A stretch of DNA of 64,000 nt from Chloroflexi bacterium UBA4736 (GTDB lineage Bacteria > Chloroflexota > Dormibacteria > Dormibacterales > Dormibacteraceae). Within the stretch, counting starts at the first letter, position 1. Each line of letters begins with the position of its first letter. The notes under the pieces were generated by a model. It was given only the letters and a program-made list of their open reading frames with translations, made no database searches and was not told the origin of the DNA. Below are positions 43,356 to 51,483 of the stretch, in pieces. Location of the stretch: the NCBI GenBank assembly GCA_002404015.1, contig DHIW01000010.1:1-64000 (forward strand), written 5' to 3'. The translations under genes and the position numbers were made by a program.

Positions 43356-43910
43356 TCAGGCTGGGGGCGCAGAACCGTCCTCGCCAACCACGTCGAACGT
43401 GATCTCGTAGACGCCGCCCACGAACCTTGCTCGGTGCACCCAGCCCAGGCGCCGGAGCAGGGCGAGCATGCTCTGGTTCTCCGGCAGCACGATCAGCGTG
43501 AACGTCTGGATCCCGTGCCTGCGGGCGACGGCGGCGACGTGGCTGAGCAGGGCGGCGCCCAATCCGCGGCGCTGGAACTCGTCCACCACGGCCACCGCGA
43601 CCTCGGCGATGGTGGTGCCGGGCGCCCGGTCGTAGCGGGCCACGCCGACGATGTGCTCCGCGCGGTCCGGCTTGTGGGTGATCGCCACGACCGCGTAGCG
43701 GTCCTCGTAGTCGACCCGGGCCAGGCGGTGGGCGAGCTCCTCGGGCAGCCGCTTCAAGGGCGAGAAGAAGCGGAAGTACACGCTGCGCTCGGACATCCGG
43801 CTGAAGGCTTCGTGCAGGCGCGGCTCGTCGTCCGGCCGGATCGGCCGCAGGTGGACCTTGACGCCGTCCTCCAGCATGACGGTCCGCTCCAGCTTGTGGG
43901 CGTCAGACAC
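43356..43910 (-). CDS. GNAT acetyltransferase, Pat-like
   Basis: 184 residues. RPIRPDDEPRLHEAFSRMS and SVYFRFFSPLKRLPEEL are the opening of the acetyltransferase domain of bacterial protein lysine acetyltransferases (Pat). VDEFQRRGLGAALLSHVAAVARRHG holds the acetyl-CoA loop QRRGLG. It lacks the cyclic-nucleotide or NDP-forming CoA-ligase domains of full Pat proteins. Start GTG 43910. It may acetylate metabolic enzymes. Confidence 0.75.
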   Translation of the reverse strand: MSDAHKLERTVMLEDGVKVHLRPIRPDDEPRLHEAFSRMSERSVYFRFFSPLKRLPEELAHRLARVDYEDRYAVVAITHKPDRAEHIVGVARYDRAPGTTIAEVAVAVVDEFQRRGLGAALLSHVAAVARRHGIQTFTLIVLPENQSMLALLRRLGWVHRARFVGGVYEITFDVVGEDGSAPPA

Positions 43911-44024
43911 GGGGCTAATAATCCCCCAGCTCGGGCCACGCCGGGCCGGGCGCCGCGATGCGCACCAGGCTCATCGCAGACAACTGTACGAGCAACCCGC
44001 GACGGCGCAGCCTAGCCTTAGAGC

Positions 44025-44240
44025 TTGCGTTTTCTGGTCTCGCGGCTCGCCGGCCGGAGCAGCTTCAGCCTGTTCAGCGCCGGCTCGCTCTTCAGCGTCC
44101 TCAGCATCCTGAGCATCGGCAGCGCGGGATCCATCCTCTCGATCGGCTGCGCTGGCTCAATCCTCTCGATCGGGAGCGCGGGCTCCATATTGTCGATCGG
44201 CAGTGCCGGTTCCATCCTCTCCATTGGCGGCCGCCGGTAG
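44025..44240 (+). CDS. nonapeptide-repeat mini-protein (SAGSILSIG repeats)
   Basis: 71 residues. After a basic start (MRFLVSRLAGRSS) come hydrophobic units, then SAGSILSIG, CAGSILSIG, SAGSILSIG, SAGSILSIG and GRR. The four units differ at many third positions but only one residue changes (S to C), so the plus-strand protein is under selection; the antisense reading changes far more residues. TTG 44025 lies 6 nt after TAGCCT (44013-44018), the local leaderless pattern. A nine-residue Gly/Ser/Ile unit suggests a beta-solenoid or membrane-inserting fold. Function unknown. Confidence 0.65.
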   Translation: MRFLVSRLAGRSSFSLFSAGSLFSVLSILSIGSAGSILSIGCAGSILSIGSAGSILSIGSAGSILSIGGRR

Positions 44241-44305
44241 CGCTAGCACGGCCTGCTGGTTCCAGCCGGCGGCTGGTCTCCAGGACGGCTTAGCATCCGC
44301 GTCCC

Positions 44306-44629
44306 ATGGACCACTTCGATGTGTCGGAGTTGGCCGTATCCCAGCACCGTCCAGGTGAGCACACCTACACCGACTTCTTCAGCAGCCGGCTGCTGAGCAT
44401 CGGCTTCGCGATCTGGCCGGCGGGCGGCGAGGACAACCAGCGCCCGCACGCCGAGGACGAGGTCTACCACGTGCTGTCCGGGCGGGCCCGGATCCGGGTC
44501 GCGGAGGAGGATCGTCCAGTCGGGCCGGGCTCTGTGGTGTTCGTGGCGACCGGTGTCGAGCACCGGTTCTTCGACATCGACGAGGACCTCCACGTACTCG
44601 TGTTCTGGGCCCCGCCGCACCGGCCGTGA
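44306..44629 (+). CDS. single-domain cupin
   Basis: 107 residues. Cupin motif 1 is centred on PHAEDEVYHVLSGRARI and motif 2 on GSVVFVATGVEHRF, giving the His/Glu metal site (H48, E50 or E52, H55, H87 region). Small cupins include dioxygenases, isomerases and sensor proteins. ATG 44306 is 9 nt after TAGCAT (44291-44296). Its stop overlaps the GTG of the hydrolase. Confidence 0.75.
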   Translation: MDHFDVSELAVSQHRPGEHTYTDFFSSRLLSIGFAIWPAGGEDNQRPHAEDEVYHVLSGRARIRVAEEDRPVGPGSVVFVATGVEHRFFDIDEDLHVLVFWAPPHRP

Positions 44630-45627
44630 GCAGGGCCTGGGCCGCACTTGGCGCTGGAGCGAGCCTGCTCCTCGCAGGCTGCAGCGGTGGCAGCCAGGCG
44701 ACGGCACGACCCGCCCCGACTCTGTCCGGCTCCGCCCAGGCCGTGGCTCCGGCCGCCGCTCCGACGCCGGTGCCGACGCCGCCCCCGCCCGCCTTTTACA
44801 TAGAGTCTCTGCGCAACCGGATTCCGGTCGCCGGCCAGGTCCAGGTCGGCGACCTGATGTGGCATGGAGCGGGCTTCAGCAAGTACCACGTCACCTGGAC
44901 GAGCGGCGGCCAGCCCATGACCGGGACCATCTCGCTGCCGGACGGCGGCGGGCCGTTCCCGGTCGTGATCGTCAACCACGGTCACATCCCGCCCGAGCGC
45001 TACTGGATCGGCCAGGACTCGGGCATCTTCGGGGATCCCATGGCCGCCCACGGCTTCATCTCGATCGCCCCCAACTACGTCGGCTACGAGGGTTCGGGCC
45101 CCGGCGCAGCGGGCCTCCAGACCAACCAGCAGATCGCGGTCGCCGACATGGACCTGATCTCGTCGCTGGGCTCGCTGTCCCAGGCGGATCCCACCCGGGT
45201 GGCCGTCGTGGGACACAGCCAGGGCGGCGGGGTGTCGGAGATCCTGATGGTCGTCGACACCCGGATCAGGGCGGTTGTGCTGCACGCACCGGTCAGCACG
45301 GACGAGGCGGAGAACGCCGCCCGGCTGCATGCCAGGAACGGGACCTGGCCCGCCCTCGGCGACCCCGCGCAGAGCCCTGAGGCCTACGCGCACGTGTCAC
45401 CGCGCAACTACCTCGCGCGCTGGCAGCCGCCGGTGCTCCTGATCCAGGGCGCGCTCGACCACACCATCCCGGCGGCCCACACCCAGGCGACCTTCGACGC
45501 CCTCCAGGCGGCCGGCATCCAGTCCCGGCTGATGTGGATCCCCGGCGGCGACCACGACCTCGTCGGCTCCGACCTGGCCACGGCGGTGGCCGCCCAGGAG
45601 GACTGGATCCGGAAGGCCCTCGGCTGA
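44626..45627 (+). CDS. alpha/beta-hydrolase lipoprotein
   Basis: 333 residues. LGAGASLLLAGC is a lipoprotein signal, followed by a Thr/Pro/Ala linker. The hydrolase core has the oxyanion strand VVIVNHGH, the nucleophile elbow GHSQGG (Ser), and the acid and His near DHTIPAAH and GGDHDLV. It is probably a surface-anchored esterase or peptidase. It is coupled to the cupin, suggesting substrate processing outside followed by a cupin step or sensing. Confidence 0.82.
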   Translation: MSRAWAALGAGASLLLAGCSGGSQATARPAPTLSGSAQAVAPAAAPTPVPTPPPPAFYIESLRNRIPVAGQVQVGDLMWHGAGFSKYHVTWTSGGQPMTGTISLPDGGGPFPVVIVNHGHIPPERYWIGQDSGIFGDPMAAHGFISIAPNYVGYEGSGPGAAGLQTNQQIAVADMDLISSLGSLSQADPTRVAVVGHSQGGGVSEILMVVDTRIRAVVLHAPVSTDEAENAARLHARNGTWPALGDPAQSPEAYAHVSPRNYLARWQPPVLLIQGALDHTIPAAHTQATFDALQAAGIQSRLMWIPGGDHDLVGSDLATAVAAQEDWIRKALG

Positions 45628-45699
45628 TCGACCCGCGTCGCCGGGATGCGGCCCTATCTGCGGCCGTGGATGGGGGCGTTGGCCGGCAAAGGGCCCTCT

Positions 45700-45714
45700 G
45701 GCGCTAGGAGCGCC
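45700..45714. terminator. short hairpin between convergent genes
   Basis: GGCGCT-AGG-AGCGCC (6-bp stem, 3-nt loop) lies 70 nt past the hydrolase stop and 8 nt before the dedA stop. No clear T-run on either strand, so weak or factor-assisted termination at best. Confidence 0.4.
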
Positions 45715-45721
45715 CCGCTCC

Positions 45722-46462
45722 TCAGGCGGCTCGCCGATCGTCGCGCGCCAGGGCACGCACGATCCTGACCGCGAAGTAGCCCAGCGCCAGCACGACCACG
45801 GCGGTGCCCAGCCAGTACAGCCAGGGATGGCCGGCGACGTAGCGGCCCGCGGCCCGGCCGTAGGTGCGGCCCAGCCACAGCCAGAAGAAAGCCCAGGGCA
45901 CCGCGGATACGGCGACCGAGGGCGCGAAGCGGCGGTAGGGCATTCCGAAGGTGCCCGCCACGACCGTGATCGGGATCCGAAAGCCGGGCAGGTGGCGGCC
46001 GAAGATGACGGCGACGAGGCCCCAGCGCCGGAACCAGCCCTCGGCCCGCGCGATCCGGTCGGGATTCAGGTGGAAGGCGCCGCTGAGGCGGTGGCCGACC
46101 AGCCGCCGGCCCCAGCGCCGGGAGACCCAGAAGAGGTTGCTCGAGCCGGCCACAACCACGGCCACCACCGCCGCCCACTCGGCTACGAAGACTGCCGCGG
46201 AGCCGGCCGCCTGGCGGCCGAGGAAGATGAGGAGGGCGTCCCCTGGCAGCGGAAGCGGCAGCCCGCTCTCCTCCAGGTACAGCAGGAGTAGCGCGCCGGC
46301 CACGCCCAACGGCCCGAAATGCGCCCTCAGGAAGCCGCGGAAGCTGCCGTACGCCTCAGGGACGTCGCCCTCCCAGACGAGCATCACCACCAGCAGCAGC
46401 ACCCCGGCGGCGGCCCAAGCCAGCGGCACCCAGCGGGCGCGCCGGGACCCAGATCTCGCCAT
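45722..46462 (-). CDS. DedA-family membrane protein
   Basis: 246 residues, five or six membrane segments. LEESGLPLPLPGDALLIFLG and the conserved FGRHLPGFRIPITVVAG block are the DedA/VTT signature. DedA proteins affect lipid flipping (undecaprenyl phosphate recycling) and membrane homeostasis. It is 33 bp after the MetE-like gene on the same strand. Confidence 0.87.
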   Translation of the reverse strand: MARSGSRRARWVPLAWAAAGVLLLVVMLVWEGDVPEAYGSFRGFLRAHFGPLGVAGALLLLYLEESGLPLPLPGDALLIFLGRQAAGSAAVFVAEWAAVVAVVVAGSSNLFWVSRRWGRRLVGHRLSGAFHLNPDRIARAEGWFRRWGLVAVIFGRHLPGFRIPITVVAGTFGMPYRRFAPSVAVSAVPWAFFWLWLGRTYGRAAGRYVAGHPWLYWLGTAVVVLALGYFAVRIVRALARDDRRAA

Positions 46463-46494
46463 ACGGACCAGTCTGCCCGGTTCCCCCCTGGGAA

Positions 46495-47487
46495 CTACTC
46501 CGCGCGAACCTGGTCGGACGCGCGGACCATCACCTGCAGCTTCTTGAAGGCCGTGGCCCGAGGCAGGTACTTCATGCCGCAGTCCGGCGCCAGGATCAGG
46601 CGCTCCGGCGGCACGAAGCGCAGCGCGCCGCGGATCCGCTGCACGACCGTGTCGACGTCTTCCACCGGGCTCTCGTCGGCGAGGTCGATGACACCCACGA
46701 CGAACTGCTTGCCGGGAACCTCGCGCAGGATCGCCAGGTCCACGCCCTGCTGCGCCGACTCTAGCGAGATCTGGTCGACCACCGCATCGGCCAGCTCGGC
46801 GAAGAACGGATAGCCGCCCGGCCGCGAATGCACGATGTGGGCGTAGCCGAAGCAGGTGTGCAGGGCGGCCCGGATGGCGAACGCGCGGGCCCGATCCGCC
46901 CTGGCCTGCAGGTAGGGCTCGTCCAGCTGGACCACGTCGGCGCCGGCGGCGAAGAGGTCGCGCACCTCCTCGCTGACCGCGGCGGCGAGGTCCATCGCCA
47001 GCGCCTCCTCGTCGCCGTAGTGGTCGTCCTGGGCCTGCTGCGACATCGTGAAGGGACCCGGGACCGTCACCTTGATGGGGCGGTCGGTGCTGGCGCGCAG
47101 GAACTCGACGTCCCTCACGAGCACCGGCCGCGAGCGGCGTATTGGACCGATCACCCGAGGCACCGGGTTGGAGTGCCCGGTTCGGTCGAGGGCCGTGCCC
47201 GGGTTGACGATGTCCATCCCCTCGAGCGCCGTGGCGAACCGGTTGGAGTAGCTCTCTCGCCGGATCTCGCCGTCGGTGATCACGTCGATGCCGGCCCGCT
47301 CCATGTCCCGGATCGCAACCAGCGTCGCGTCGTCCTGGGCCTCTTCCAGGAATTCAGGGCCGACCCGCCAGATCTCCGGGGCGCGGGTCCGCGGCGGCAG
47401 CCGGCCGCCAAGGGCGCCTCGGTCGACCAGCCAGTCCGGCTGCGGATAGCTCCCGACCACCGTCGTCTGGAGGATGGCTGGCGTCAC
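46495..47487 (-). CDS. cobalamin-independent methionine synthase-like protein (MetE C-terminal type)
   Basis: 330 residues, matching only the C-terminal catalytic half of MetE. TTVVGSYPQP at the N-terminus, ITDGEIRRESYSNRF, then VQLDEPYLQA, LHTCFGYAH and LAPDCGMKYL provide the zinc-site His/Cys region. Such stand-alone proteins use methylcobalamin or unknown methyl donors, and some act in other thiol alkylations. GTG 47487 is chosen, one base after the upstream gene's stop, rather than an upstream shadow start. Confidence 0.8.
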   Translation of the reverse strand: MTPAILQTTVVGSYPQPDWLVDRGALGGRLPPRTRAPEIWRVGPEFLEEAQDDATLVAIRDMERAGIDVITDGEIRRESYSNRFATALEGMDIVNPGTALDRTGHSNPVPRVIGPIRRSRPVLVRDVEFLRASTDRPIKVTVPGPFTMSQQAQDDHYGDEEALAMDLAAAVSEEVRDLFAAGADVVQLDEPYLQARADRARAFAIRAALHTCFGYAHIVHSRPGGYPFFAELADAVVDQISLESAQQGVDLAILREVPGKQFVVGVIDLADESPVEDVDTVVQRIRGALRFVPPERLILAPDCGMKYLPRATAFKKLQVMVRASDQVRAE

Positions 47488-47488
47488 G

Positions 47489-47974
47489 TCAGTGCCGGCG
47501 CGTGCGCCGCCGCCGGAGCGACCAGCCCAGGCCCACCGAGAGCGCCCGGCAGGCGGCCGCCACCAGCGCCGGCCCAGCCCCCGCGACCGGCCCGACGTGA
47601 AGCCGGCGGAGGCCCGGCAGCGTGTGGGCCGCGATCCGCAAGACAGGGACGAAGCCGGCGTACGCGACGGCGCTCTCCGCACTGCCCTCGACGCTGGCGA
47701 TCCACATCCGCGAGCGCCCCTCGCTGCGGGCCTGGGCGGTCATGAAGACGACCAGTGCGGCGAAATTGCCGCGCCTTCGGTGCGGCGCCAGCGTGACGCA
47801 GTTCCAGATGTAGCCGTCGCCAGGCTGAGGGCGGATCTCCAGCCCGACCTCCCCGATCCACTCGGGCTCGAACGCCAACCAGCCGTAGGCGATGAGCTCC
47901 TCGCCGGCCCAGGCCCCAAAGCAGCGGCAGCCGCGGGCCAGCCGCGGCGGCACCAGGTCTCCCTCCGCGCCCAT
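47489..47974 (-). CDS. GNAT-like N-acetyltransferase
   Basis: About 161 residues. IGEVGLEIRPQPGDGYIWNC, then VTLAPHRRRGNFAALVVFM gives motif A with HRRRGN where Q/RxxGxG/A is usual, so the last Gly is replaced. SVEGSAESAVAYAGFVPVLR resembles motif B. The C-terminus is Arg-rich. The start may lie upstream, since an open frame precedes 47974 without a good start codon. It may be an inactive or divergent acetyltransferase. Confidence 0.6.
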   Translation of the reverse strand: MGAEGDLVPPRLARGCRCFGAWAGEELIAYGWLAFEPEWIGEVGLEIRPQPGDGYIWNCVTLAPHRRRGNFAALVVFMTAQARSEGRSRMWIASVEGSAESAVAYAGFVPVLRIAAHTLPGLRRLHVGPVAGAGPALVAAACRALSVGLGWSLRRRRTRRH

Positions 47975-48107
47975 GGCAGCCGCGATCGCCGCCGCGGAAT
48001 CGGGAAGCGCCTCCCCGAAGACGGCCGGGACGGGGGCGGGCGGCGGGCTCCACGATGGCAGCTCCGCCGCCCACAGGGTGACTACGGGTGTCCGAAGCGG
48101 CCTCGCG

Positions 48108-48931
48108 TTAGAACCGAAAGAAGAGACGCCGCACCTGCTCGATGACCTCCGGGTCCCCGCTCGCCGAGCCGCCCGGGAAACGGCCCCACACGCTGAGGAC
48201 GAAGTCCCCCGGCGTGTGCTGGAAGAGCGCCTGGCAGCCCTCGAAGTTGCCTTCCTCGGGCTCGGACGACCACTTGCCGTCCTTCACCGTGACCCGCCAC
48301 TTGCCGCCCCAGGGACCGCTGACCTCGAGCCCATACACGATGTCCACGCCCCGGGCGGCCTCCTGGTCCACCGTGTTCTGCATGATGATGTGGGTGTACG
48401 GGATCAGCAGGCCTGCGGCCTTCTCGTCGACGGTGGCCAGCTTGTCGCCCAGCCCGTACTCGATGTCGTAGGGATGGATCCCGTAGTCCATGATCTGGAA
48501 GGCGGGGTAGAAGCCGGCCGGGCACGGGCCCATGTAGGGGTGGACGACCAGGAAGCCGGTCCACTCGTCCGGAGTAAGCGCCTCGAAGATCCCCGTCATC
48601 TTGTCCGCGTCTGCCTTCAGGCGGCTGATCGCATCCTGGCGGGAGAGGCTCCGGAACTCCTTGGCGTGGTCGTCGAGCATCTCGCCCATGACCTGCAGGC
48701 CGACCGCATCGGCGCTCTCGCCGCGCTTGGCGATCTCCCAGCGCTCGAGGTAGCCCTCGGTGACGTCGATCATGTGCCCGACCAGGTCGCGCACCTGCCA
48801 CTCGGTGCAGCGGGTCTGCACCTCCCAGTTGGCCGGGTCGTCGATCAGGTCGTCTCTCGCTTCATGACGTCGAGTACGACGTCCTTGCCCTCCGGCGCCA
48901 TCGGATTGACCGGTGCTACGAGTGTGCTCAT
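48108..48931 (-). pseudogene. TIGR03083-type mycothiol-dependent/DinB-like protein, frameshifted near 5' end
   Basis: The main frame from 48821 reads TRCTEWQVRDLVGHMIDVTEGYL, the N-terminal metal-site region of mycothiol-dependent maleylpyruvate isomerase/DinB-like proteins (His in GHM), with C-terminal strands to ~237 residues. A separate upstream frame from ATG 48931 (Shine-Dalgarno AGGGAGG) encodes MSTLVAPVNPMAPEGKDV and ends at TGA 48845, while LIDDPANWEV continues in the other frame. A small indel near 48850-48870 would join them. Either an assembly error or a recent pseudogene. Confidence 0.65.
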
Positions 48932-48953
48932 CCGCGAATACCTCCCTGAAAAG

Positions 48954-49619
48954 TCAGCGGGACGCCGCCTCCCCAACTTCGTCACGACGCTCGAGCGCCG
49001 CCATCAATCTGCCGACCAGCCTCAGCTCCTCCCCGCTCACCTCGTGTCCCATGCCGGGGTACAGGTGGACTTCGACGTTGCCGCCCAGGCCGCGCAGGAC
49101 CTCCCCGCTTTCGACGACCCGCGTGGCCGGGATGTGCGGGTCGACGTCGCTGCAGCCGAGCAGGACGGGCGTGCCCGCGAGTGACCCCGGATAGTCGCGC
49201 GGGGTGCCGTCGGTTCCGATCAGCCCGCCGCTCAGCCCGACGACGGCGCCGTGCCGGCGGGCGTTCCTGGCCGCAAACTCGAGCGTGAGGCAGGCGCCCT
49301 GCGAAAAACCGAGCAGGATCACCCGGGCCGCGGGGACCGTCTCCTCGACCCGGCGCAGCAGGCCCGCCAGCAGGTCGAGCGCGGAGGAGAGCCAGGGCTC
49401 GTTGCGTTCCAGCGGCTCCATGAAGCCGTACGGATACCAGGCGTTGCCGGCCGCCTGGGGGGCCAGGAACGCGAAGCCCGGCCGGACCAGGCCGCGGCAG
49501 GTGAGCAGGATGTCCTCGGCGGTGGCGCCTCTCCCGTGCACCAGAATCATGGCGGCTGACGCCTGGCCCAGAGGTTCGCCTGCTGCGAGGACCGGCTGGC
49601 CGTCGTGAAGACCGGGCAC
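48954..49619 (-). CDS. mhqD: phospholipase/carboxylesterase-family hydrolase (MhqD-like)
   Basis: 221 residues. ILVHGRGATAEDIL is the opening strand with the oxyanion turn, GFSQGACLTLEFAARN holds the nucleophile Ser, and SDVDPHIPATRV with GMGHEV the Asp and His. It matches the carboxylesterase family of MhqD, which in B. subtilis sits with the dioxygenase MhqO in quinone resistance. GTG 49619 lies two bases after the stop of the VOC gene, so the two are co-translated. Confidence 0.8.
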   Translation of the reverse strand: MPGLHDGQPVLAAGEPLGQASAAMILVHGRGATAEDILLTCRGLVRPGFAFLAPQAAGNAWYPYGFMEPLERNEPWLSSALDLLAGLLRRVEETVPAARVILLGFSQGACLTLEFAARNARRHGAVVGLSGGLIGTDGTPRDYPGSLAGTPVLLGCSDVDPHIPATRVVESGEVLRGLGGNVEVHLYPGMGHEVSGEELRLVGRLMAALERRDEVGEAASR

Positions 49620-49621
49620 GG

Positions 49622-50587
49622 TCAGCGACCCGCGCCGCTGCCGGCGACCGTCGGGACCACGATCGGCGGCAGGTTGAACTTCAGGTCTTCGCGCTGCCCC
49701 TCGTACTGGGGCGGCAGCTGGAGCGCCGAACCCAGCGCCTCGGGCGCCTCGTCCACGGTGAAGCCCGGCTGGTCCGTGGCGACCTCGAAGAGCACGCCCC
49801 CCGGCTCCCGGAAGTAGATCGACCGGAAGTACTTGCGCTCGATGACGGGAGTCACCTGGCGACCGGCGCTCAGAAGCACCTCCCGCCAGGCCACCTCGTG
49901 GGCGTCGTCGGTCGCCCGCCAGGCCACGTGGTGCACCGTACCGACCGCCTCCTCTCCCACCTGCGCCCCGGGCTCGACCAACACCTCGAGCACCGCGTGC
50001 GGGCCACCCGCACCGGTCTCGAAGCGGATGCGGCCGCCCTCGCGACCTGTCTCGCGGAAAGCCATCGTCTCGGTCAGGAAGCGGGTGCAGGGCTCCTCCT
50101 CGCGCACGCCGAGACCGACCGAGTGGAAGCCTCGCACCTGGTGGTCGGGGTCGACCGAACTGGCGGGCCAGGCCACCCAGCGTTCGTCGCTGGACTGGCC
50201 CACCAGCTCGAGCTGGATGCCGTCGGGATCCTCGAACGCGATCACGCCGGTCGCGAAGCGGTCCTTTCGGTCGGCGCCGACGCCCAGCTCCCGGAGGCGG
50301 CCGGACCAGAAGTCGAGGGACCGCTCGGGGACCGCGAAGGCGACCACCGTCACCTGCCCGCTGCCCGCCCGCCGCGCGGGCAGATGGGGCCAGCCGAAGA
50401 AGGTCATCGCCGTGCCGGGAGTTCCCAGGTAGTCCCCGAAATAGATGTGATAGGTGTCGGGAACGTCGAAGTTGACCGTCTTCTTGATGAACCGCAGGCC
50501 GAGCACGCCGACGTAGAAATCCACGCATCGCTGAACGTCGCCCGTTATTGCGGTGACGTGGTGGATACCCGGCACGTTCGCGGGCAA
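49622..50587 (-). CDS. mhqO: VOC ring-cleaving dioxygenase (MhqO-like)
   Basis: 321 residues made of two vicinal-oxygen-chelate modules: IHHVTAITGDVQRCVDFYVG opens the first and GFHSVGLGVREEEPCTRFL the second. Metal ligands are the early His, FEDPDGIQLEL and HHVAWR with the late EPGGVLFEV Glu. MhqO-type enzymes open hydroquinone or catechol-like rings. TTG 50587 is the listed start, with AGGGGAAG close before it. With the following hydrolase it forms an mhqOD-like pair for quinone or aromatic detoxification. Confidence 0.82.
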   Translation of the reverse strand: MPANVPGIHHVTAITGDVQRCVDFYVGVLGLRFIKKTVNFDVPDTYHIYFGDYLGTPGTAMTFFGWPHLPARRAGSGQVTVVAFAVPERSLDFWSGRLRELGVGADRKDRFATGVIAFEDPDGIQLELVGQSSDERWVAWPASSVDPDHQVRGFHSVGLGVREEEPCTRFLTETMAFRETGREGGRIRFETGAGGPHAVLEVLVEPGAQVGEEAVGTVHHVAWRATDDAHEVAWREVLLSAGRQVTPVIERKYFRSIYFREPGGVLFEVATDQPGFTVDEAPEALGSALQLPPQYEGQREDLKFNLPPIVVPTVAGSGAGR

Positions 50588-50667
50588 GTGCTTCCCCTAA
50601 AAACCCCAGGACGCTTGCGGCGACAAGATATTAGTCCCGCGCCACAAGCCTGTCGAACCGCAATCGG

Positions 50668-51483
50668 TCAGCGCGGCGCGTTCTCGTCGGACGCTGGCCC
50701 ATCCCTCAGGTGCGCCGACGCCTCGTCCTCGACGCGCGACCAGATCTCGGCTGCCAGCGGGTCCTCGACCTCCTCCTGGATGTGCGCCACGAGGCCGATC
50801 GCGCGCGCCATCACAGCGAGTCCGCGGCAGATCCGCCAGGGAATCTCGAGCTCGCTTGCGATGGCGCCGATGGCGCCAGTCGCGTTAACCGGCAGGGCCC
50901 GCCCATGGCGGCTCGTCGCCTCCTCGCCGATCAGCTCCATCAGCGCGACATAGCGACCCGAGAAGCCGTTCTCCGACGCGACCTGGAACAGCCGGGGGAC
51001 GCGGGGATCGATCGGCTTGTGGATGGGGTGTCCCAGCCCGGCGACGGGGCGTTTCAGCTCCAGCTGGGCGGCGACCAGCCCGCGGGCGATCTCGCGTAGG
51101 TCAGCGTCCGGGGGGGCGGCCGCCAGGGTCTCCTGCAGCATTCGAGCGGCCTGCTCAACCGGGCCCCCGAAGCGGTCCCCCATGCCGAGCAGGCCCGCGG
51201 CCACCGCGCCCTGCAGCGACTCGGGTGCGCCCAGGTACGTCATCCGGGCGGCGATCGCGCTCGGCGTCATGCCGTGCTCGACGAGGGTGATCGCGATGGC
51301 GTTGAACGCCGCCGACTCCGGGGCATTGGGCAGCCGGCCCTTCAGCTCCAGGAACGCGAAGTCTCCCAGGGAGACCCGGCCGATCAGCTCCTCGCTGAGG
51401 TCGTGGCCTCGTACGACGATGCGGTCGACGGTGCTCCACGCCAGGTCGGAGCGCAGCCGTTTCCGCTTTGGCCCCTCGCTCAC
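50668..51483 (-). CDS. citryl-CoA lyase / citrate synthase-like protein
   Basis: 271 residues, shorter than citrate synthase and like stand-alone citryl-CoA lyases. VEHGMTPSAIAARMTYL and GLGHPIHKPIDPRVPRLF carry the two His-containing active-site blocks, and VNATGAIGAIASELEIPW is the end segment. It should cleave or form a C-C bond with acetyl-CoA-type thioesters. GTG 51483 overlaps the TGA of the PaaK-like gene (GTGA), so ligase and lyase may act in sequence. Confidence 0.75.
   Translation of the reverse strand: MSEGPKRKRLRSDLAWSTVDRIVVRGHDLSEELIGRVSLGDFAFLELKGRLPNAPESAAFNAIAITLVEHGMTPSAIAARMTYLGAPESLQGAVAAGLLGMGDRFGGPVEQAARMLQETLAAAPPDADLREIARGLVAAQLELKRPVAGLGHPIHKPIDPRVPRLFQVASENGFSGRYVALMELIGEEATSRHGRALPVNATGAIGAIASELEIPWRICRGLAVMARAIGLVAHIQEEVEDPLAAEIWSRVEDEASAHLRDGPASDENAPR

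Noticed and set aside
44018..44224. Minus-strand ORF with MEPALPIER-type repeats
   Set aside because: It is the antisense of the nonapeptide protein; its units change residues at most variable bases, while the plus strand changes almost none.
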